DNA of 64,000 bases from Prochlorococcus marinus str. MIT 1013. Its GTDB lineage: Bacteria > Cyanobacteriota > Cyanobacteriia > PCC-6307 > Cyanobiaceae. A program made the translations under genes and the position numbers. The notes beneath the pieces were generated by a model. That model worked only from the letters and a program-made list of their open reading frames with translations. It had not been told where the DNA came from and did not search any database. Position 1 is the stretch's first letter. Each line of letters opens with the position of its first letter. Below are positions 35,049 to 44,290 of this stretch, one piece after another. The stretch lies in the NCBI RefSeq assembly GCF_027359395.1, contig NZ_CP114778.1, forward strand, positions 124,001 to 188,000, in the 5' to 3' direction.

Positions 35049-36223
35049 TGGGTTTAAATAATCTTTTAAAACAAAGAAAAATACCTCTTGCTTGGCTTTT
35101 GCTGACAAGACAACCTTTGAGAATATTGGTAGCTATCGCAGGAATTGCATTCGCAGGAATTTTGATGTTTATGCAATTAGGTTTTAGAGATGGGTTGTTT
35201 GACGCAAGTGTTACTGTTCATAAGCTGTTTGACGCAGATCTGGTTTTAATTAGTCCTCGCTCAAAAAGTTCAATAAGCATGAGTGGGTTCCCTCGAAGAA
35301 GATTAGTTCAAGCCATGGCACATAAGGACGTTTTAGGAACAACAGCTGTTAATTGGAATTTTTTACTTTGGCGAAATCCTGAAAATTTATCAACAAGATC
35401 TATTCTTGCTTTAGGTTTTGAGCCAAGTAATCCATTATTAATTGATTCTGATTTCGAAAGAAAGGCTGAAACTCTAAAAAATAAAGGAAGAGTTTTGTTT
35501 GATGATCTTTCCAGAGATGAATTTGGGCCTATATCTTTATGGTTTAAATCAGGGCGTTTAGTTGAAACTGAAGTTGCAGGTAAAAGGGTAAGAGTTTCTG
35601 GAATAGTTAGTTTAGGTCCTTCCTTTGGAGCTGATGGAAATTTAATAACTAGCAGTGAGACATATTTAGATTTATCTCCAGGGAATCCTAAAGGAAGTAT
35701 TGAAATTGGTTTAGTAAGGTTAAAGAAGGGATCTGATGTTGAGAAGGTTGTTCGTTCTTTGAATTTAAGTTTGCCTAGTGACGTTAAAGTTATGTCTTTG
35801 AAATCATTTATAGATTTTGAAAAGAATTATTGGAAAAGTAGTACATCGATTGGATTTATTTTTACCTTGGGTGCTGCAATGGGATTTATTGTTGGTTGTG
35901 TAATTGTTTATCAGATTCTCTATAGTGATGTAAGTGATCATTTGCCTGAATATGCAACCCTAATGGCTATGGGATATAACTTAAGGAGCCTATTAGGAGT
36001 TGTAGCTAGAGAAGGATTCATTTTATCAATTATGGGATATATTCCTGCCTATATTTCAGGGCAAGCTTTATATGCTTTGGTTAGATCATCAACTAAATTA
36101 CCTGTTGAAATGAGTTTTAGTAGAGCATCAATTATATTTTGTTTGATACTTTTTATGTGCATGGGCTCAGCTTTAGCTGCTATGAAAAAATTGGCTGATG
36201 CAGATCCTGCTGAGATATTTTGA
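35048..36223 (+). CDS. devC: DevC-type ABC exporter permease
   Basis: A 391-residue membrane protein of the FtsX/MacB type. It has an N-terminal span (LRILVAIAGIAFAGILMFMQ), a long periplasmic domain (about residues 45-275), and three C-terminal spans starting with FIFTLGAAMGFIVGCVIVY, with a DHLPEYATLMAMGY block before a later helix. The GTG start overlaps the devB stop by one base. Confidence 0.88.
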   Translation: MGLNNLLKQRKIPLAWLLLTRQPLRILVAIAGIAFAGILMFMQLGFRDGLFDASVTVHKLFDADLVLISPRSKSSISMSGFPRRRLVQAMAHKDVLGTTAVNWNFLLWRNPENLSTRSILALGFEPSNPLLIDSDFERKAETLKNKGRVLFDDLSRDEFGPISLWFKSGRLVETEVAGKRVRVSGIVSLGPSFGADGNLITSSETYLDLSPGNPKGSIEIGLVRLKKGSDVEKVVRSLNLSLPSDVKVMSLKSFIDFEKNYWKSSTSIGFIFTLGAAMGFIVGCVIVYQILYSDVSDHLPEYATLMAMGYNLRSLLGVVAREGFILSIMGYIPAYISGQALYALVRSSTKLPVEMSFSRASIIFCLILFMCMGSALAAMKKLADADPAEIF

Positions 36224-36258
36224 TGAACAAATCGTATGTTTTTATATTTAAATAATTT

Positions 36259-36951
36259 ATGACAAATATGAATAATAATACTTTAAATATTGCTTCTTTG
36301 AATCACTGGTATGGTCATGGAGATATGAGAAGGCATGTTCTTCAGTCCATATCAATGGAAATTTCTCCTGGGGAGGTTGTTTTACTTACGGGACCTTCGG
36401 GATGTGGAAAAACTACTCTTTTAACCTTAATTGGAGCTCTTCGTAAAGTTCAAGATGGTGACCTTAAAGTATTTGGTAAACAACTTTTTGGAGCCAGCAG
36501 AAAAACTAGACAGAATCTTAGAAAAAATATTGGAATGATTTTTCAAGGGCACAATCTTTTGAGATGTCTTACCGCTGAACAAAATGTGCAAATGGGTGCT
36601 GACCTTTTAGATGGATTTTCATACAAGGCTCGAAGGGCGCAGTCTAGAGAATGGTTAAGATCTGTTGGATTAGAAGACCACTTATCTAAGCTGCCGCAAG
36701 ATTTATCAGGTGGCCAAAAGCAGCGAGTTGCCATTGCCAGAGCTCTTGCCGCTAGACCCAAATTACTATTAGCAGATGAACCAACATCTGCATTAGATAG
36801 TTCAACTGGTAGAGAAATTGTTGATTTGTTAAAAAAACTAGCTTTAGAACAATCCTGTTCAGTGTTGATGGTTACTCATGATCCGAGAATTTTGGATGTA
36901 GCAGATCGTCTCTTGAGAATGGAAGATGGCCAAATATTGCCCTCTGTTTAG
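36259..36951 (+). CDS. devA: DevA-type ABC exporter ATPase
   Basis: A 230-residue ATPase. Walker A GPSGCGKTTLL, the signature LSGGQKQRVAIARAL, and Walker B LLLADEPTSALD are all present, so it is active. It is nearest to the MacB/LolD type that serves FtsX-type permeases. The gene lies 35 bases after devC and completes the devBCA set. Confidence 0.9.
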   Translation: MTNMNNNTLNIASLNHWYGHGDMRRHVLQSISMEISPGEVVLLTGPSGCGKTTLLTLIGALRKVQDGDLKVFGKQLFGASRKTRQNLRKNIGMIFQGHNLLRCLTAEQNVQMGADLLDGFSYKARRAQSREWLRSVGLEDHLSKLPQDLSGGQKQRVAIARALAARPKLLLADEPTSALDSSTGREIVDLLKKLALEQSCSVLMVTHDPRILDVADRLLRMEDGQILPSV

Positions 36952-36987
36952 TAAATTAGATAGATATAAAATTTGTTGGAACTGAGC

Positions 36988-37143
36988 ATGTCCAAAAGAC
37001 GAAATCTTAAGAAAGAGAAGCAAGAGAGAAATAGGGCTTATGCAAGGAAATTTAAGAAGCGTAAGCTTCGCAATGATGGTAGGGGAGAAGGAGCAGGTAA
37101 CGGTGTTACAGGTACTGCAAATAACGGTGGAGCAGCTGATTAA
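36988..37143 (+). CDS. Small basic/Gly-rich protein
   Basis: A 51-residue frame 36 bases after devA. The N-terminal 30 residues are very basic (MSKRRNLKKEKQERNRAYAR, then KFKKRKLRND) and the rest is Gly/Ala/Asn-rich. The content recalls ribosome- or RNA-associated basic peptides. A Lys/Arg-rich frame of this length could also arise from AG-rich DNA, but the clean Gly-rich end speaks for a real gene. Confidence 0.5.
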   Translation: MSKRRNLKKEKQERNRAYARKFKKRKLRNDGRGEGAGNGVTGTANNGGAAD

Positions 37144-37234
37144 TAATTTCTATTCAAATCAGAAAATATTCTTTTTAAATCTTTTAATTTAAAGAGTTTG
37201 AACAAAAACCTTGAATTCTATTTTTTAATTTGGG

Positions 37235-38167
37235 ATGTTAATTAGCGTTGTTATACCGACTTACAATAGACTTCCTATACTAAGAAAGTGTCTAATTGCA
37301 TTAGAAAATCAAATCTGGAATGAAGAAATCTACAATTACGAGATTGTAATTGTAGATGATGGATCAACTGATGGGACTATTGATTGGCTAAGAAATAATA
37401 TCGAGACTTTTCCCCACCTAAGATTTTTTGAACAAGACCATGGGGGGCCAGCTCTAGGAAGAAATCTTGGAGTAAACAAGTCAAAAGGTGACTTAATTGT
37501 TTTTATTGATAGTGATCTGGTTGTTGACAAGTATTTCCTTAGGAGCCATGTTGAATCCTTACTAAAGGCTTGGAAAAAAATTGGTAATAGAAAATGCTTT
37601 ACCTATGGATCTGTAATTAACACTTCTAATTTTACTTACCCAAATTCTGAACCTTTTAAACTACAAGACTTGTCTTGGGCTTACTTTGCTACTGGAAATG
37701 TTGCTATTGATAAAAGGGTATTAGAATTATCTGGGCTTTTTGACCCTTCTTTTCGACTGTATGGTTGGGAAGATTTGGAATTAGGAGAAAGGCTAAGAAA
37801 TATGGGAGTAAAGCTTATTAAATGTCCAAAAGCTATTGGATATCATTGGCACCCAGCATTAGCTCTTGATCAAATTCCTGATTTGATTCGAATTGAAAAA
37901 GAGAGAGCAAAGATGGGATTGGTTTTTTATCGCAAGCACCCAACTTTGAGAGTAAAGTTTATTATTCAATATACTTTTATTCATCGTTGTCTTTGGGAAT
38001 TTTTAACTCTTGGTGGACTTATTAATACAAAAACTCTTAAACCTCTCTTGGCTGTTTTAATCAGGAATGGTCAGTCTGGTTTGGCTATGGAATTGTTAAG
38101 ACTTCCTCTTAATTTGATTGGAGTGAGACAAATTTTTAGAGAAGCATCATTAATTGGACTTCGGTGA
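37235..38167 (+). CDS. Family 2 glycosyltransferase
   Basis: A 310-residue GT-A type enzyme. VVIPTYNRLPILRKCL, the nucleotide-binding VDDGSTDGTIDWL, the metal site FIDSDLVV and the acceptor-site block YGWEDLELGERL are seen. It transfers a sugar to an unknown acceptor, probably in cell-surface polysaccharide synthesis. The last 60 residues are more hydrophobic but I see no certain membrane span. It lies just upstream of the rpsB leader, in the same direction. Confidence 0.85.
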   Translation: MLISVVIPTYNRLPILRKCLIALENQIWNEEIYNYEIVIVDDGSTDGTIDWLRNNIETFPHLRFFEQDHGGPALGRNLGVNKSKGDLIVFIDSDLVVDKYFLRSHVESLLKAWKKIGNRKCFTYGSVINTSNFTYPNSEPFKLQDLSWAYFATGNVAIDKRVLELSGLFDPSFRLYGWEDLELGERLRNMGVKLIKCPKAIGYHWHPALALDQIPDLIRIEKERAKMGLVFYRKHPTLRVKFIIQYTFIHRCLWEFLTLGGLINTKTLKPLLAVLIRNGQSGLAMELLRLPLNLIGVRQIFREASLIGLR

Positions 38168-38207
38168 GCCATGATTTGTTAGATTAGTAGTGCAATTTAA
38201 AACCGCA

Positions 38208-38290
38208 CACCTGATTGTTTCGGGTGATAAATTAAATTTTGATTGTTTAACCAAGATTTAATTTATCCCTGTCGGGTGGAGGCGAACCCG
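38208..38290 (+). promoter_or_regulatory. Structured leader of rpsB
   Basis: Three hairpins follow one another: CACCTGA (38208-38214) with TCGGGTG (38220-38226); a perfect 12-bp stem GATAAATTAAAT (38226-38237) with ATTTAATTTATC (38256-38267); and CGGGT (38273-38277) with ACCCG (38286-38290). The loop of the last hairpin contains GGAGG (38278-38282). The ATG follows at 38308. Ribosomal protein operons are often autoregulated by such leaders; S2 control of rpsB is known in other bacteria. That this one binds S2 is inference. Confidence 0.5.
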
Positions 38291-38307
38291 GAACCCACAA
38301 AAAAAAC

Positions 38308-39000
38308 ATGGCTGTAGTTTCTCTCTCAGAGATGATGGAAGCTGGTGCTCACTTTGGGCATCAGACAAGAAGGTGGAACCCTAAGATGTCCCGTTACATC
38401 TATTCTGCTCGTAATGGAGTACACATTATTGATTTGGTAAAAACCGCTGTTTGTATGAACAGTGCTTATAAATGGACAAGAGGAGCAGCAAGAAGCGGTA
38501 AAAGATTTCTTTTTGTTGGCACTAAAAAACAAGCTTCCGAAGTTGTTGCTCAAGAAGCTATCAGGTGCGGCGCGTCCTACGTTAATCAAAGATGGTTAGG
38601 AGGTATGCTTACCAATTGGACAACCATGAAAGCGAGAATTGATCGACTTAAAGATCTTGAAAGAATGGAATCAAGTGGTGCTATCGCAATGCGCCCCAAG
38701 AAAGAGGGAGCCGTATTGCGTAGAGAATTAGAACGACTGCAAAAATATTTAGGCGGTCTAAAAGGAATGAGACGGTTGCCCGATGTTGTCGTTTTAGTTG
38801 ATCAAAGGAGAGAAACAAATGCTGTTCTAGAGGCTAGAAAACTAGATATCCCCCTGGTATCAATGCTTGATACTAATTGCGACCCAGATCTTTGTGAAAT
38901 TCCGATACCATGCAATGATGATGCTGTCCGATCTGTTCAACTTGTTTTGGGTAGATTAGCTGATGCTATTAATGAAGGGAGACATGGCCCGAATGAGTAG
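38308..39000 (+). CDS. rpsB: 30S ribosomal protein S2
   Basis: A 230-residue protein. [58 protein letters not shown] and [11 protein letters not shown] are signature blocks of S2. It belongs to the late-assembling head of the 30S subunit and is needed for S1 binding. It leads the conserved rpsB-tsf operon, here extended by an unknown gene and recG. Confidence 0.98.
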   Translation: MAVVSLSEMMEAGAHFGHQTRRWNPKMSRYIYSARNGVHIIDLVKTAVCMNSAYKWTRGAARSGKRFLFVGTKKQASEVVAQEAIRCGASYVNQRWLGGMLTNWTTMKARIDRLKDLERMESSGAIAMRPKKEGAVLRRELERLQKYLGGLKGMRRLPDVVVLVDQRRETNAVLEARKLDIPLVSMLDTNCDPDLCEIPIPCNDDAVRSVQLVLGRLADAINEGRHGPNE

Positions 39001-39059
39001 TTAAAATAAATTTATTTGATAGATTCTTATTACCTTATTTCTCGTTACCCCAAATTAAA

Positions 39060-39716
39060 ATGCCGGATATAACAGCTAAACTCGTCAAAGAACTGCGAGA
39101 TAAGACATCCGCAGGAATGATGGATTGCAAAAAAGCCCTAATTGAAAATAAGGGTGATATGGAAAAGTCTATTGAGTGGTTAAGACAAAAAGGCATTGCT
39201 AGTGCAGAAAAAAAATCAGGCAGAGTAGCTGCTGAGGGTGCTGTTGGAAGTTACATACATACAGGTTCTCGAGTTGGAGTCCTTCTTGAATTGAACTGCG
39301 AGACTGACTTTGTTGCGAGAGGAGATTTATTCCAAGGTTTATTGAGAGATCTGTCTATGCAAGTCGCTGCTTGTCCTAATGTTGAATATGTAAGTGTTGA
39401 TCAAATTCCAGAATCAATTGCTAATAAAGAGAAAGAAATAGAAATGGGCAGAGATGATCTTTCAGGCAAGCCTGATCAAATAAAAGCTAAAATTGTTGAT
39501 GGAAGAATTGGAAAGAGATTAAAAGAAATGGCTCTCTTGGAACAGCCATTTATAAAAGATAGTTCATTAAATGTTGAAGAATTGGTAAAACAAGTTGCTG
39601 GTAAAATAGGGGAAAATATAAAAGTTCGTAGATTTACTAGATATACTCTTGGTGAGGGGATTGAGGTACAAGGACCTGACTTTGCAGAAGAGGTTGCATC
39701 TATGACTTCAGGTTAA
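39060..39716 (+). CDS. tsf: Elongation factor Ts
   Basis: A 218-residue protein, of the short EF-Ts form. [19 protein letters not shown] (N-terminal UBA-like domain) and [18 protein letters not shown] (core) are the signatures. It exchanges GDP for GTP on EF-Tu. It lies 59 bases after rpsB, the usual order. Confidence 0.98.
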   Translation: MPDITAKLVKELRDKTSAGMMDCKKALIENKGDMEKSIEWLRQKGIASAEKKSGRVAAEGAVGSYIHTGSRVGVLLELNCETDFVARGDLFQGLLRDLSMQVAACPNVEYVSVDQIPESIANKEKEIEMGRDDLSGKPDQIKAKIVDGRIGKRLKEMALLEQPFIKDSSLNVEELVKQVAGKIGENIKVRRFTRYTLGEGIEVQGPDFAEEVASMTSG

Positions 39717-39718
39717 TC

Positions 39719-40918
39719 TTGTCTGGAAATAAGCATTTATTTGATCCCGATTTTGACCCTTTAGATCAAATAAGTCTATTAAAAGAAAAATGTAAGAATA
39801 TATCTCCTTATCTATATAGGGTTAATTCTTTTTATCTTGAGGAGCTAAGAAATTTTCTTCCTCAAACCATAAGAACTTCATTATTCTCTCTTATTACTGA
39901 TAGGCTTGGAGATGATTTTGGCTTTTCAACAGTAAGATCAAGAAAAAAATTTCAGTTTATAATTGATAAGTTAGTTTCGGAAAATATCTCTCTTATAACA
40001 ATTGAACATTTAAATGAATTGTCAAAGAAAATTGAGGAAGAAAATATTCGTAATTTCAATAATGCTAAAGATGAAATATCAAATAACCCTAATATGAAAG
40101 ATAATTCGGGAAAATCCGAATCATTTAACGAACTTAATTCAATTGATATAAGCTTAATTCCGCCACTGGAGAACTTATCAATTACTGAAGGATGGAATGG
40201 AGAAATAAAAGCTCCATATTCAATAGATGATAAAGAATCTTATGTGAAAAGTGAAATATCAAATAGTGAGTATCTACTTGATAATACAAGTAAGGATTAT
40301 CATTCATTAAAAGATGATGACAAGAATTCTGATACTTTTAATTTAAAAAGGAAAGATATTGAAATTTTACAGTCAATATTTGCTTTGACTGATGAATCTA
40401 ATTCAAGTGACTCAGATTCAAAAATACAAGCTTCATCTAATGAGTCTAATCTTTATGAAGATGTGAAAAATAATCGATTTCTACCACAATCACCAATTGG
40501 CTTATATGAGTGGATGATTTCTATAGATACAGCTTTAGTTCGAAGATTGCGTGATCTTTCACATTCCATTAATACTGAACTTTTAAAATCAGGCTTGGTA
40601 AATACACTTGTCCCAATTAATATTTTAGATGCGGCTTTATCAGGCCAATTAATTTCTTCTAAATCTATATCTAATATTCTTACTTTTAAATTACCAACAA
40701 ATAATCCATTAGGTTCTGGAGGATTAGATATCGATTGCTTGCTAATCACCCCCTCGGATATGGAATTTGATAATCCAAGACTTAGGAAAAATAGAATTAA
40801 TATTAAACATTATCAAAATGTACTTTTGGGTATGATTAAACAACAACGTTATTGGCAAGGTCGTTCCTTAGCAGATGAGATTAATAAAGAATGGTGGAAG
40901 GATACAACAAAAATATAA
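39719..40918 (+). CDS. Conserved hypothetical protein between tsf and recG
   Basis: A 399-residue soluble protein I do not recognise as a named family. The N-terminal 110 residues (helical, KHLFDPDFDPLDQISLLKEK) and C-terminal 150 (YEWMISIDTALVRRLRDLSH, then IPINILDAALSGQLISS and a basic end, quoted in part) look folded. The middle (about 110-240) is Ser/Asn/Asp-rich and probably disordered. It starts with TTG two bases after the tsf stop and overlaps the recG start by 28 bases, so it is translationally coupled to both, and possibly works with one of them. Confidence 0.6.
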   Translation: MSGNKHLFDPDFDPLDQISLLKEKCKNISPYLYRVNSFYLEELRNFLPQTIRTSLFSLITDRLGDDFGFSTVRSRKKFQFIIDKLVSENISLITIEHLNELSKKIEEENIRNFNNAKDEISNNPNMKDNSGKSESFNELNSIDISLIPPLENLSITEGWNGEIKAPYSIDDKESYVKSEISNSEYLLDNTSKDYHSLKDDDKNSDTFNLKRKDIEILQSIFALTDESNSSDSDSKIQASSNESNLYEDVKNNRFLPQSPIGLYEWMISIDTALVRRLRDLSHSINTELLKSGLVNTLVPINILDAALSGQLISSKSISNILTFKLPTNNPLGSGGLDIDCLLITPSDMEFDNPRLRKNRINIKHYQNVLLGMIKQQRYWQGRSLADEINKEWWKDTTKI

Positions 40919-43431
40919 GTAGTAATGATTTAAAAGCTATTCCTGATAGTAAATCGGGTGAACTAAAAACCTGGATTCGATCTTTACAACAAGCTTTAAC
41001 AGTTGAAGTTGATCACGGGTTTACTAATATTCAAGGGAGAACAAGTAAATTCTCTTATTTTGTAAGTGGGTATTTATTAAGTATCCCTTCCATAGCTTTT
41101 AGTGAGAATGATCTTTCTAAATTAAAGAAATTAGCTTTGGATTATGAAAGATATTCAAATATGTCTATAGATGAGAGACGTAGAATAATAGCTAAGTCCA
41201 GACATGTTTTACATGATCTATACAAATATCAAGAAGCTGAAAAGAAAGTAGATTCAAAAAAATTAAAGATAAGAAGATCTCATGAGTCTATTTTATATAA
41301 GAAAAGTTCTTCGACAGATTCATTAAGTTTAGGGTGTTCGATTTCTGCTATTAGAGGTGTGGGCCCAAAGCAAGCTGAGAGATTATCTTCATTGGGTCTT
41401 ATTTTAATTCGTGATCTCATAAATTATCTTCCTCGTGATTATGTTGATTACACTTCATTGAAAACTATTGATAAAAGCCATGCAGGTCAGAATGTAACTA
41501 TTGTCGCAAAAATTAGACGATGTAGTTCATTTAAAAGTCCTAAGAATCCAAATCTTTCAATTCTTGAGTTGTTTATAAAAGATAAGACAGGAGGTATGAA
41601 AGTTACTAGATTTTTTGCAGGACGTCGTAATAGTAGTATTTCGTATGTAAAATCTCAGCAAAGTTTGTACGCTGTTGGCGCAACTGTTGCGGTAAGTGGG
41701 CTCGTTAAGGAAAGTAGATATGGTAAATCATTAAATGATCCTTTAATAGAAATTATCGATAGTCCTAATAATTATTTGAAATCTAGAACTATTGGTCAGA
41801 TATTTCCTGTTTATTCTTTAACTGAAGGAATTACTTCTGATAAATTCAGAGATCTAGTCCAATCGATTCTTTATTTGACATCTGAAATAGAGGAGCCACT
41901 CCCTAAAGATACATTAAAAAGATTAGACCTACCTTCGAAGCAAGAAGCTTTTTTCCGTATTCATAATCCTGAGAATTCAATAACTTTAGCTAAAGCAAAA
42001 AGAAGAATTGTATTCGAAGAGTTTTTATTGTTGCAGCTTAGTCTTCTTTTAAGACGTGATTTACATAAGAAATCTAATTCTCCTAAATTAAGTATTGAGC
42101 TAAGTAGTAATAGCCTGGTTGGTAAGTTTTTAAATATTCTTCCTTTCTCCCTCACAGATGCTCAAAAAAGGGTTTTGAAGGAAATTGAATTAGACATAGT
42201 CAAAGCCGAACCAATGTCGCGACTATTACAAGGCGATGTTGGAAGTGGTAAAACAGTTGTCGCTATTTCAGCACTCCTCACTGCAGTTCAATCAGGATGG
42301 CAGGGTGCTTTTATGGCACCAACTGAAGTGCTTGCAACACAACACTATCAAACACTTAGCAAATGGATTCCTCAGCTTGAATTAAACGTAGATCTGTTAA
42401 CTGGTTCTACTCCCAAGTCTCGTCGTAAAGAAATTCTTACTGATTTAGTAAATGGCTCTACAAAAATTCTTGTAGGAACTCATGCATTATTTGAAGATCC
42501 AGTTGTTTTTGAACGACTTGGTCTTGTAGTTGTAGATGAACAACATCGCTTTGGTGTTAAGCAAAGGAACAAACTTTTGAATAAAGGCTTACAACCTCAT
42601 TTGCTAACGATGACTGCTACACCCATCCCTAGGACCCTCGCACTTACTCTTCATGGTGATCTTGATATTAGTCAATTAGATGAACTCCCTCCTGGTCGAA
42701 CTCCCATCAATACCCAGCTGATATCACCTAAAGATAAAAAGTATGCATATGATTTAATAAGGAGTGAAATCAATAAAGGACATCAAATTTATGTTGTTCT
42801 ACCTTTAATTGAAGAATCCGAAAAACTTGAACTCAGCTCAGCTATTGACGTACATCATCAATTGTCTACTGAAATCTTTTCAGATTTTACTGTTGAATTA
42901 CTTCATGGAAAAATGAAAGGTATAGAAAAGCAAGAGGTCATTCGGAACTTTCTTAACAAAAAAAGTGACATACTAGTTTCTACTACGGTTATAGAAGTAG
43001 GTGTTGATGTTCCAAATGCCAGTGTAATGCTAATAGAAGATTCTGATCGTTTTGGACTTGCTCAATTGCATCAATTAAGGGGACGTGTTGGGAGGGGGGC
43101 CTCTAAGTCATATTGTCTGTTGAGTCATCAAAATAAAAACAAACTATCTCGACAAAGATTGGAAGTTTTGGTTAATTCCAATGACGGATTTGAAATTTCT
43201 GAAATTGACTTGCGTTTTCGTGGACCAGGACAAGTCTTAGGTACTAAACAATCGGGGTTGCCTGATTTCGCCCTGGCATCATTAGCTGACGATGCTGATG
43301 TTCTTGAACTTGCAAGGAATGAGGCTCGAAAAATTTTAGATTCTGACCCTGTTCTTTCAAATAACTCTATTCTTCGTTCGCTAATAAAACAACAGTGGGA
43401 GAAACTGAGAATTGGTAATAAATTAAACTAA
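40891..43431 (+). CDS. recG: ATP-dependent DNA helicase RecG
   Basis: An 846-residue protein. The wedge domain appears with GVGPKQAERLSSLGL and LRDLINYLPRDYVDY-like text; the helicase has Walker A LQGDVGSGKTVVA, motif II VVDEQHRFGVKQ, and TATPIPRTLAL, with a C-terminal GRVGRGASKSYC. RecG remodels stalled forks and Holliday junctions. It is about 150 residues longer at the N-terminus than E. coli RecG, as often in cyanobacteria. The start at 40891 overlaps the gene before it. Confidence 0.96.
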   Translation: MVEGYNKNISSNDLKAIPDSKSGELKTWIRSLQQALTVEVDHGFTNIQGRTSKFSYFVSGYLLSIPSIAFSENDLSKLKKLALDYERYSNMSIDERRRIIAKSRHVLHDLYKYQEAEKKVDSKKLKIRRSHESILYKKSSSTDSLSLGCSISAIRGVGPKQAERLSSLGLILIRDLINYLPRDYVDYTSLKTIDKSHAGQNVTIVAKIRRCSSFKSPKNPNLSILELFIKDKTGGMKVTRFFAGRRNSSISYVKSQQSLYAVGATVAVSGLVKESRYGKSLNDPLIEIIDSPNNYLKSRTIGQIFPVYSLTEGITSDKFRDLVQSILYLTSEIEEPLPKDTLKRLDLPSKQEAFFRIHNPENSITLAKAKRRIVFEEFLLLQLSLLLRRDLHKKSNSPKLSIELSSNSLVGKFLNILPFSLTDAQKRVLKEIELDIVKAEPMSRLLQGDVGSGKTVVAISALLTAVQSGWQGAFMAPTEVLATQHYQTLSKWIPQLELNVDLLTGSTPKSRRKEILTDLVNGSTKILVGTHALFEDPVVFERLGLVVVDEQHRFGVKQRNKLLNKGLQPHLLTMTATPIPRTLALTLHGDLDISQLDELPPGRTPINTQLISPKDKKYAYDLIRSEINKGHQIYVVLPLIEESEKLELSSAIDVHHQLSTEIFSDFTVELLHGKMKGIEKQEVIRNFLNKKSDILVSTTVIEVGVDVPNASVMLIEDSDRFGLAQLHQLRGRVGRGASKSYCLLSHQNKNKLSRQRLEVLVNSNDGFEISEIDLRFRGPGQVLGTKQSGLPDFALASLADDADVLELARNEARKILDSDPVLSNNSILRSLIKQQWEKLRIGNKLN

Positions 43432-43531
43432 CTTTTTGAAAAGTCCTTACTATTGAACTCACTTGATTTTTGGGTAGACTTTAATAAATAATTTTTAAGC
43501 GATTAAAATTTTATACTTATACCTTCTACAA

Positions 43532-44290
43532 ATGATAAAGTTGAGACCTTGGAATAATATCAAAATAGATGAATGTAATGAGCCTTTAATTTCTATTCCA
43601 AAATCCATATTTCGTTTAACACCTCATCCTTATATGTCGTTAGGTGCTCCATATTTAACTGGAGCAGATCCATGGGTTTTACGTAGAAGTGTTTTAAATA
43701 GATTGATTCGTGCGCAACAACATCTTTCTGAGATTAATCCACAAGTACAGTTGGCTTTGTTTGATGCTTGGAGACCTATATCTGTCCAAAAATTCATGTT
43801 TAATCACACTATCCAAGAAACTTGCAAGTCGAAGGGGATTGATATTAATAATCTTTCTGTTAATGAAGAGATTAATGATGTAATTGAGGAGGTTGGCCGT
43901 TTCTGGGCAAAACCATCTTCTGATCCTCTTACGCCGCCTCCCCACAGTACAGGTGCTGCTATTGATCTGACACTTGCTGATATGACTAATAAACCATTAG
44001 ATCTAGGTGGAGAAATAGATTTTATCGGACCTGAATCTTGGCCTGACTTTTATAAGAAAGACTCTTTTAAGTTGCTTTTATCAAAGTATCAGGTTTTTCA
44101 GGATAGAAGATCTCTTTTGTTTTCAGTTATGGAACAGGCTGGTTTTGTTCAACACCCAAACGAATGGTGGCATTTTAGCTATGGAGATCAGTTATGGTCT
44201 TGGTTAACTAAGAAAGGTAATGCTATTTATGGAGCTGCACTTGAGGTAAGTAAAGACATTACACTTTTAGATCCAAGTTTAGTCACATGA
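43532..44290 (+). CDS. M15 family D-alanyl-D-alanine dipeptidase (VanX-like)
   Basis: A 252-residue protein with the zinc site of the M15D family: PPHSTGAAIDLTL (SxHxxGxAxD, written here with the His and Asp ligands) and EWWHFSYG (catalytic Glu and the last His ligand). LALFDAWRP is the usual Arg-containing block. VanX-type enzymes split D-Ala-D-Ala; in bacteria without vancomycin resistance they are thought to recycle cell-wall peptides. No signal peptide is seen. The last 64 bases overlap the end of sir on the other strand. Confidence 0.85.
   Translation: MIKLRPWNNIKIDECNEPLISIPKSIFRLTPHPYMSLGAPYLTGADPWVLRRSVLNRLIRAQQHLSEINPQVQLALFDAWRPISVQKFMFNHTIQETCKSKGIDINNLSVNEEINDVIEEVGRFWAKPSSDPLTPPPHSTGAAIDLTLADMTNKPLDLGGEIDFIGPESWPDFYKKDSFKLLLSKYQVFQDRRSLLFSVMEQAGFVQHPNEWWHFSYGDQLWSWLTKKGNAIYGAALEVSKDITLLDPSLVT

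Noticed and set aside
43432-43460. Short ACTTTT/AAAAGT hairpin after recG
   Set aside because: Stem too short and weak and no T-run after it.
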